From Glutinoglossum americanum (Eukaryota > Ascomycota > Geoglossomycetes > Geoglossales > Geoglossaceae): 64,000 bases of DNA. The stretch spans positions 3,937 to 67,936 of the forward strand of contig JAGHQL010000099.1 in assembly GCA_020080175.1 (NCBI GenBank). The letters are read 5' to 3'. The number at the start of each line of letters is the position of its first letter. Position 1 is the first letter of the stretch. The notes beneath the pieces were generated by a model. The model was not told where the DNA came from. It made no database searches and saw only the letters and a list, made by a program, of their open reading frames with translations. Positions 60,514-64,000 of the stretch are shown here, one piece after another. A program made the position numbers and the translations under genes.

Positions 60514-60971
60514 TCACGCTTCTAATTCAAACCTCCCCGCAGAATACCGACCGTCGCTACCGCTCAACCCCATGAACGCCCAAGGATCCACTACCGAAAA
60601 AAAATAATCAGCCCTGTGTTCCCGGGCTACACATAATAGAATAGAAAATCCAGAGCATCTGCTCTTTATTTTACTCACCAATCCTCCTCCCCCACATCCC
60701 GATTGCCATCAAGACGATAGTTATTATACCAATAACGACGCCGAAAACGCCAAAGATGATCGAGATGTTGTTGCCCGCGCCGTTGTTGTTGTTGTTGTCG
60801 TCGCCCGGAGAACGCGTGTGGACAGCGTATAGGGATAAGGATAATTTTCCTAGGTGGAAAGAAGTGAAGAAAAAAAAAGTTAGCGTCATTATTATTTTAT
60901 TATTATTTTTTGGGATGGAGGATTGGGGTTTGTGGAGACGAACCCGTGTGGGGCAGCGCTGAGATAAGCAT
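60514..60971 (-). CDS. Small single-pass membrane protein, family member 4
   Basis: Three exons close exactly, 60971-60944, 60849-60679 and 60590-60514, giving 91 residues. Exon 1 encodes MLISALPHT. Exon 2 has LSLSLYAVHTRSPGDDNNNN, the helix ISIIFGVFGVVIGIITIVLM and the basic MWGRRI. Exon 3 is VDPWAFMGLSGSDGRYSAGR and FELEA. A run of gttgtt codons makes the Asn tract. A TATA-like element (gtataaaaag on the minus strand) lies at 61181-61190, about 215 bases upstream. Function unknown. Confidence 0.76.
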
Positions 60972-61034
60972 AGCGAAGCACGGTGCGTAGATTGGTTTTT
61001 GACCTTTTTCCGCCAAACGAGTGGGGGGAATGGA

Positions 61035-61106
61035 ACAGAAGAGCGAAAGAGCGAAAGAGCAGAAGAGCAGAAGAGCAGAAGAGCGAAAGAGTAAAAGAGC
61101 AAAAGC
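61035..61106. repeat. agaagagc/gaaagagc minisatellite in the promoter of small gene 4
   Basis: Eight or nine copies of an 8-base purine unit lie between the TATA-like element and the ATG, so they probably fall in the 5' leader. Unit A has only a short remnant near 59533. Confidence 0.85.
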
Positions 61107-61206
61107 TAACTAAATTGTTCGACTTTAGATCGTTGTTCGCTGCGCTGTTTCGATGTTTTGACATTTGGTCTTCGAGCGCGCTTTTTATACATTCTGGCCG
61201 GACATG

Positions 61207-61272
61207 TTGGAAATCCCTATCCTGGCTGGCTGGACAGTGTTGGAGATCCCTATCCTGGCTGGCTGGACAGTG
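61207..61272. repeat. 33-bp tandem duplication upstream of small gene 4
   Basis: Two copies differing at one base, each ending ctggctggctggacagtg. They lie just beyond the TATA-like element. Not seen in units A or C. Confidence 0.92.
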
Positions 61273-61990
61273 TGACAGGGTATTGTGACCATCCTTGTCC
61301 GTTTGTACAACGACTACGTAGGCTCACACCAAACGTATTCGGACTCTCGCTCAGGCACTTACCCCACTAAACTCTAGTTGAAACTCTAGTGAAGCAGCCT
61401 TTTGCTCTCTGCTGCTGTCGCTGCGCATGGAGGGTTATTGGGGCAGCGCGACCCGGCCATTTTTTGGTGTAGAAAGTTGATGGGGTGCCAGGGCTCGCTT
61501 AACTAAATTCTAGTTGAGAGTCCGAATGCTTTTGGTGTGAGCCTCCGTAAACCACCTACAGATAAAAATAACGAAAAAAAGCTGAGGGAAAAAAAAGAAA
61601 GAGGCATGACTTTTCATACAAAAACCAAAGACGGCGACCACCGGAAACATGTGAGGTATATAAAATGATCTAACGCTGTAGTCGAATCGCACAAATCACG
61701 TGACTATACACTTTGCGTTGTAGAGATATTCCGAATATTTTCCGATGGATATAAGGTTTGCGAGAGAGCGATTTCGAGCCACAGAGGCCCCTGGCTTAGA
61801 AGGCCGCATATAACTAATAGCAACATAGGGCGGTCCAGGATACCTAGATCTCGACTTAAAAGGCATGAATAGAGCCTTGAAGAACCTCTTTTTATACCGC
61901 GTGTATACCCGCACAACGCCATCCCAAGACCCCCGAGGACGAACCAACCCAACAAACCGAAAAAAAAAAAAAAAAGAGCCCATACACCCT

Positions 61991-62477
61991 TCACGCTTCC
62001 AGTTCAAACCTCTTCTCAGAATACCAACCTCCACCAAACCCCATAAACGCCCAAGGATCCACTAAATACCGCCCCAAAAAAAAAAAAATCAGTCTTCTTT
62101 CCACATCCCCCAAAAACTAAAATTAAAATAAAATAATGATAAAAATTCCAGAGCAACTCACCGCCGCCGCTCCTCCGCCTCCACATCCCCACCGCCATCA
62201 GCACGACGGACAGCACGCCGACGACGACGCCGAATACCCCGAAGATGACCGAGATGTCGTTGCTGCTGCTGCTGCTGCTGCTGCACGTGCTGCTGTTGCT
62301 GTCGTCGTCGTCGCCCAGCGAGCGCGCGCGGATGTCGTAGAGGGACAGGGCTAGTCTTCCTGCTTTTTTTAAAAAAGAAAAGAAGTCAGTATTATTTACC
62401 ATTATCACCATCGATATTATTATTATCATTATCTTTTTCTTTTTTTGTGATTGGACGGGACACGAACCCACGTGCAT
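61991..62477 (-). CDS. Small single-pass membrane protein, family member 5
   Basis: Three exons close exactly, 62477-62468, 62359-62162 and 62061-61991, giving 92 residues. Exon 1 encodes only MHV; this start is the nearest ATG in phase and aligns with the splice site of members 3 and 4. Exon 2 has LALSLYDIRARSLGDDDDSN, a Ser-rich run, the helix ISVIFGVFGVVVGVLSVVLM and the basic MWRRRSGG. Exon 3 is VDPWAFMGFGGGWYSEKRFE and LEA. A TATA box (gtatataagg on the minus strand) lies at 62631-62640, about 155 bases upstream. Function unknown. Confidence 0.74.
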
Positions 62478-64000
62478 GGCGAGAGGGTACCACGCACCCG
62501 TTTTTATTTGGTGTTTTTTTCCCTTTTTTTTCCGCGGGGAAGCGATGAGCAAATAGAACAGATCAGCGACTGAAGCCCCGTTGTCTTCTGTCAGGACTTG
62601 CTCGTCAGCGTCCCCGTTTGCCGGCGCGCTCCTTATATACCCAGCCCCCGGATCTTGCTAGGTAAAAAATCATATTCCGCAAAAATGAAGCCGACCAAGC
62701 GCCGGCCGAAAGAGGAAAAGGTGAAGCGGTGGGTGGCGGTGCCGGATGGGACGCTTTCCGCGCGCGACTGACGTACTTCGCCCGCCAAGTATTGCCTGCC
62801 CCGCGAAATCCTGCACCCCCTCGCCAGATCCTGACGGTTCCCCCGCGAGATCCTGCCTGGAAACCGGGCCCCGTCGTCCTGAAATAGGCCACCCGACGGG
62901 TGCACGGGCTTCCCGCATTGCCTGGTATAGTAAGAGTCGCGGAAACGAAACGTCTCCACCTTCGCTTAGCCCTTCACCCCGGCGTCGAAGCTTGTGTGTT
63001 AGTCGGGCAGCCTTATGGTACGATGCCGGGCAGCTGAAACCGTGCTTACACCACGTATTTGGAAGAGTCAGCGGGCGGAATCGCCACGTTCTGCCTTGTC
63101 TCGATGCGGTTTCGGCATGTACTAGGGCCGATGGCTCCTAAAAAAGCCTTCCAATGTCTCTCCGGGCATACATGGTGACGATACGTACGCCAACCAGCCC
63201 GCGTCCCGTTGGAAATTTGTGAAATTTTCTTTTTTTTTCGGGGGACATTCTTTGTGTGTTCTCTACCTACAGGGTGTAGGGTACTTTGGATCCTCTCCCC
63301 ACCACTACAGACAGATAAAAATAACGAAAAAAAAACAAGACCATTCGTACAAAAGCCAAAGATAGCCAAGGAATGACACAACGGGGGGGGGGAATCGAAC
63401 CGACGAACGGGACCACCGGGAAAACGTGTGAGGTATATAAAATAAAGCAGCCTCCCAGTCCCTCCAGCTCCCGGTGTTAAGTTTTAGCTTACACGGACCG
63501 TTTGACGAAAGTGAGTGCAAAGCGGAATATTAAAAAAAAAAACACCTCCAGGATCCAGTGCTGCCACTCCCGGTCGAGACAAGGGGAGAAGGAGAGGATT
63601 CTGAAAGCGGGGTATGCGCTAGATGTATATGATTGTGACCACTTTCAATGTACCACCGAGTTTGAAAAAAAATTGAAGGAAAGTCGAGCAAAGATATAAA
63701 GGCGAGAGGATGAGAATAAAAAGTAAAAAGAGGAATGAAGGCGAGAAGGTTTATCTATCGTAGCGTGAGTGTGTGCGTGACGCGAATATCGTTTCGGACG
63801 TGTTGGGTGAAAATCAAAAGATAAAAAAGAAGAAAAGAAAAAGGGGCGTTGGGCGTAGATCCACCTGCGTTCATCACCTTTTCCCCACGCCATTCCATAC
63901 CGCAATACCTGAACCCAAGACTCCCTAAAGAAAAAAGGAGAGGGGACTTTTTTTTTTCTTTCTTTCTCGTTTTCTTCCACGTTTTCTTCCATAGCACACC
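62478..64000. other. Promoter of small gene 5 and right-edge sequence
   Basis: Includes a short tandem repeat at 62803-62868 and the duplicated border near 63311-63444. From 63450 to the edge there are A-rich and purine-rich stretches and no supported gene; the lysine-rich frames there are compositional. Confidence 0.5.
62803..62868. repeat. gatcctg repeat upstream of small gene 5
   Basis: Three or four diverged copies of about 22 bases, each with cgcgagatcctg or a close variant. It lies beyond the TATA box of gene 5. Confidence 0.7.

Larger units (their letters stand above)
60249..61668. repeat. Tandem duplication unit B (about 1.42 kb)
   Basis: Begins cctaatactacggttgaatc, homologous to the start of unit A, and carries small gene 4 in the same position and orientation. 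It differs from A in its promoter repeats and in a longer Asn/Asp-rich coding segment. Confidence 0.75.
61669..63440. repeat. Tandem duplication unit C (about 1.75 kb)
   Basis: Begins tctaacgctgtagtcgaatc and carries small gene 5. The 100 bases before it (61555-61668, with acagataaaaataacgaaaa and gtgaggtatataaaat) recur at the right end (63311-63444), which marks the duplication border and hints at a further unit beyond. Confidence 0.72.

Noticed and set aside
58677-63444. CRISPR-like array from regularly spaced similar blocks
   Set aside because: Units are over 1.4 kb, diverged and gene-bearing; this is segmental duplication in a eukaryote.
63386-63470. Possible tRNA B box (ggttcgattcc on the minus strand)
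   Set aside because: No cloverleaf upstream; the motif lies in the duplicated border sequence and a G run.

Overview
The window looks like nuclear DNA of a filamentous ascomycete (Pezizomycotina; Pezizales is possible, but the sequence alone does not settle this). Genes are split by short GT-AG introns of about 45-110 bases. Several products belong to ascomycete or fungus-wide families: EMC1, a Cti6-type PHD protein, an ALY/REF (Yra1/Mlo3) RNA-export factor, a Bim1-like copper-site protein, an SRR1-domain protein and a NACHT-ankyrin STAND receptor. Exon maps were built by hand from splice sites and reading-frame phase; most close exactly from start to stop.

Layout. 1-3613 (-): the NACHT-ankyrin gene, which runs off the left edge. 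3614-8533: a gene-poor stretch of simple repeats and relics. 8534-41938 is a conserved core: an MFS transporter (-), Bim1-like protein (-), SRR1 (+), a dead Tc1/mariner transposon, a 1536-residue disordered protein that may be Seg1/eisosome-like (+), a protein with seven predicted membrane helices and a very long tail (-), EMC1 (+), Cti6 (-), a conserved fungal protein of unknown function (+) and ALY/REF (+). 41939-64000 is accessory: relics, a large glycosylated membrane protein (+), a stranded C-terminal piece of saccharopine reductase, a chymotrypsin-fold protease whose nucleophile site reads GSCG (-), a MULE/FAR1 relic, a C2H2 zinc-finger gene (-), and five small paralogous membrane-protein genes (-).

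The best candidate for an undescribed system is that five-gene family at 51920-62477. Each gene encodes 72-106 residues in three exons: a tiny start exon, a middle exon carrying a short polar segment and one membrane helix followed by basic residues, and a last exon ending in ELEA or ELEG. All ten splice junctions are phase 1, and every middle exon is a multiple of three, so the membrane exon could be skipped without changing frame. The last three genes lie in tandem duplications of about 1.4-1.8 kb whose promoters carry different minisatellites. I do not know a function for the family. A NACHT receptor with near-identical repeats and an unusual protease in the same window make a defence or self-recognition role worth testing, but that is inference.

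No tRNA, rRNA, CRISPR array or recognisable retroelement was found.
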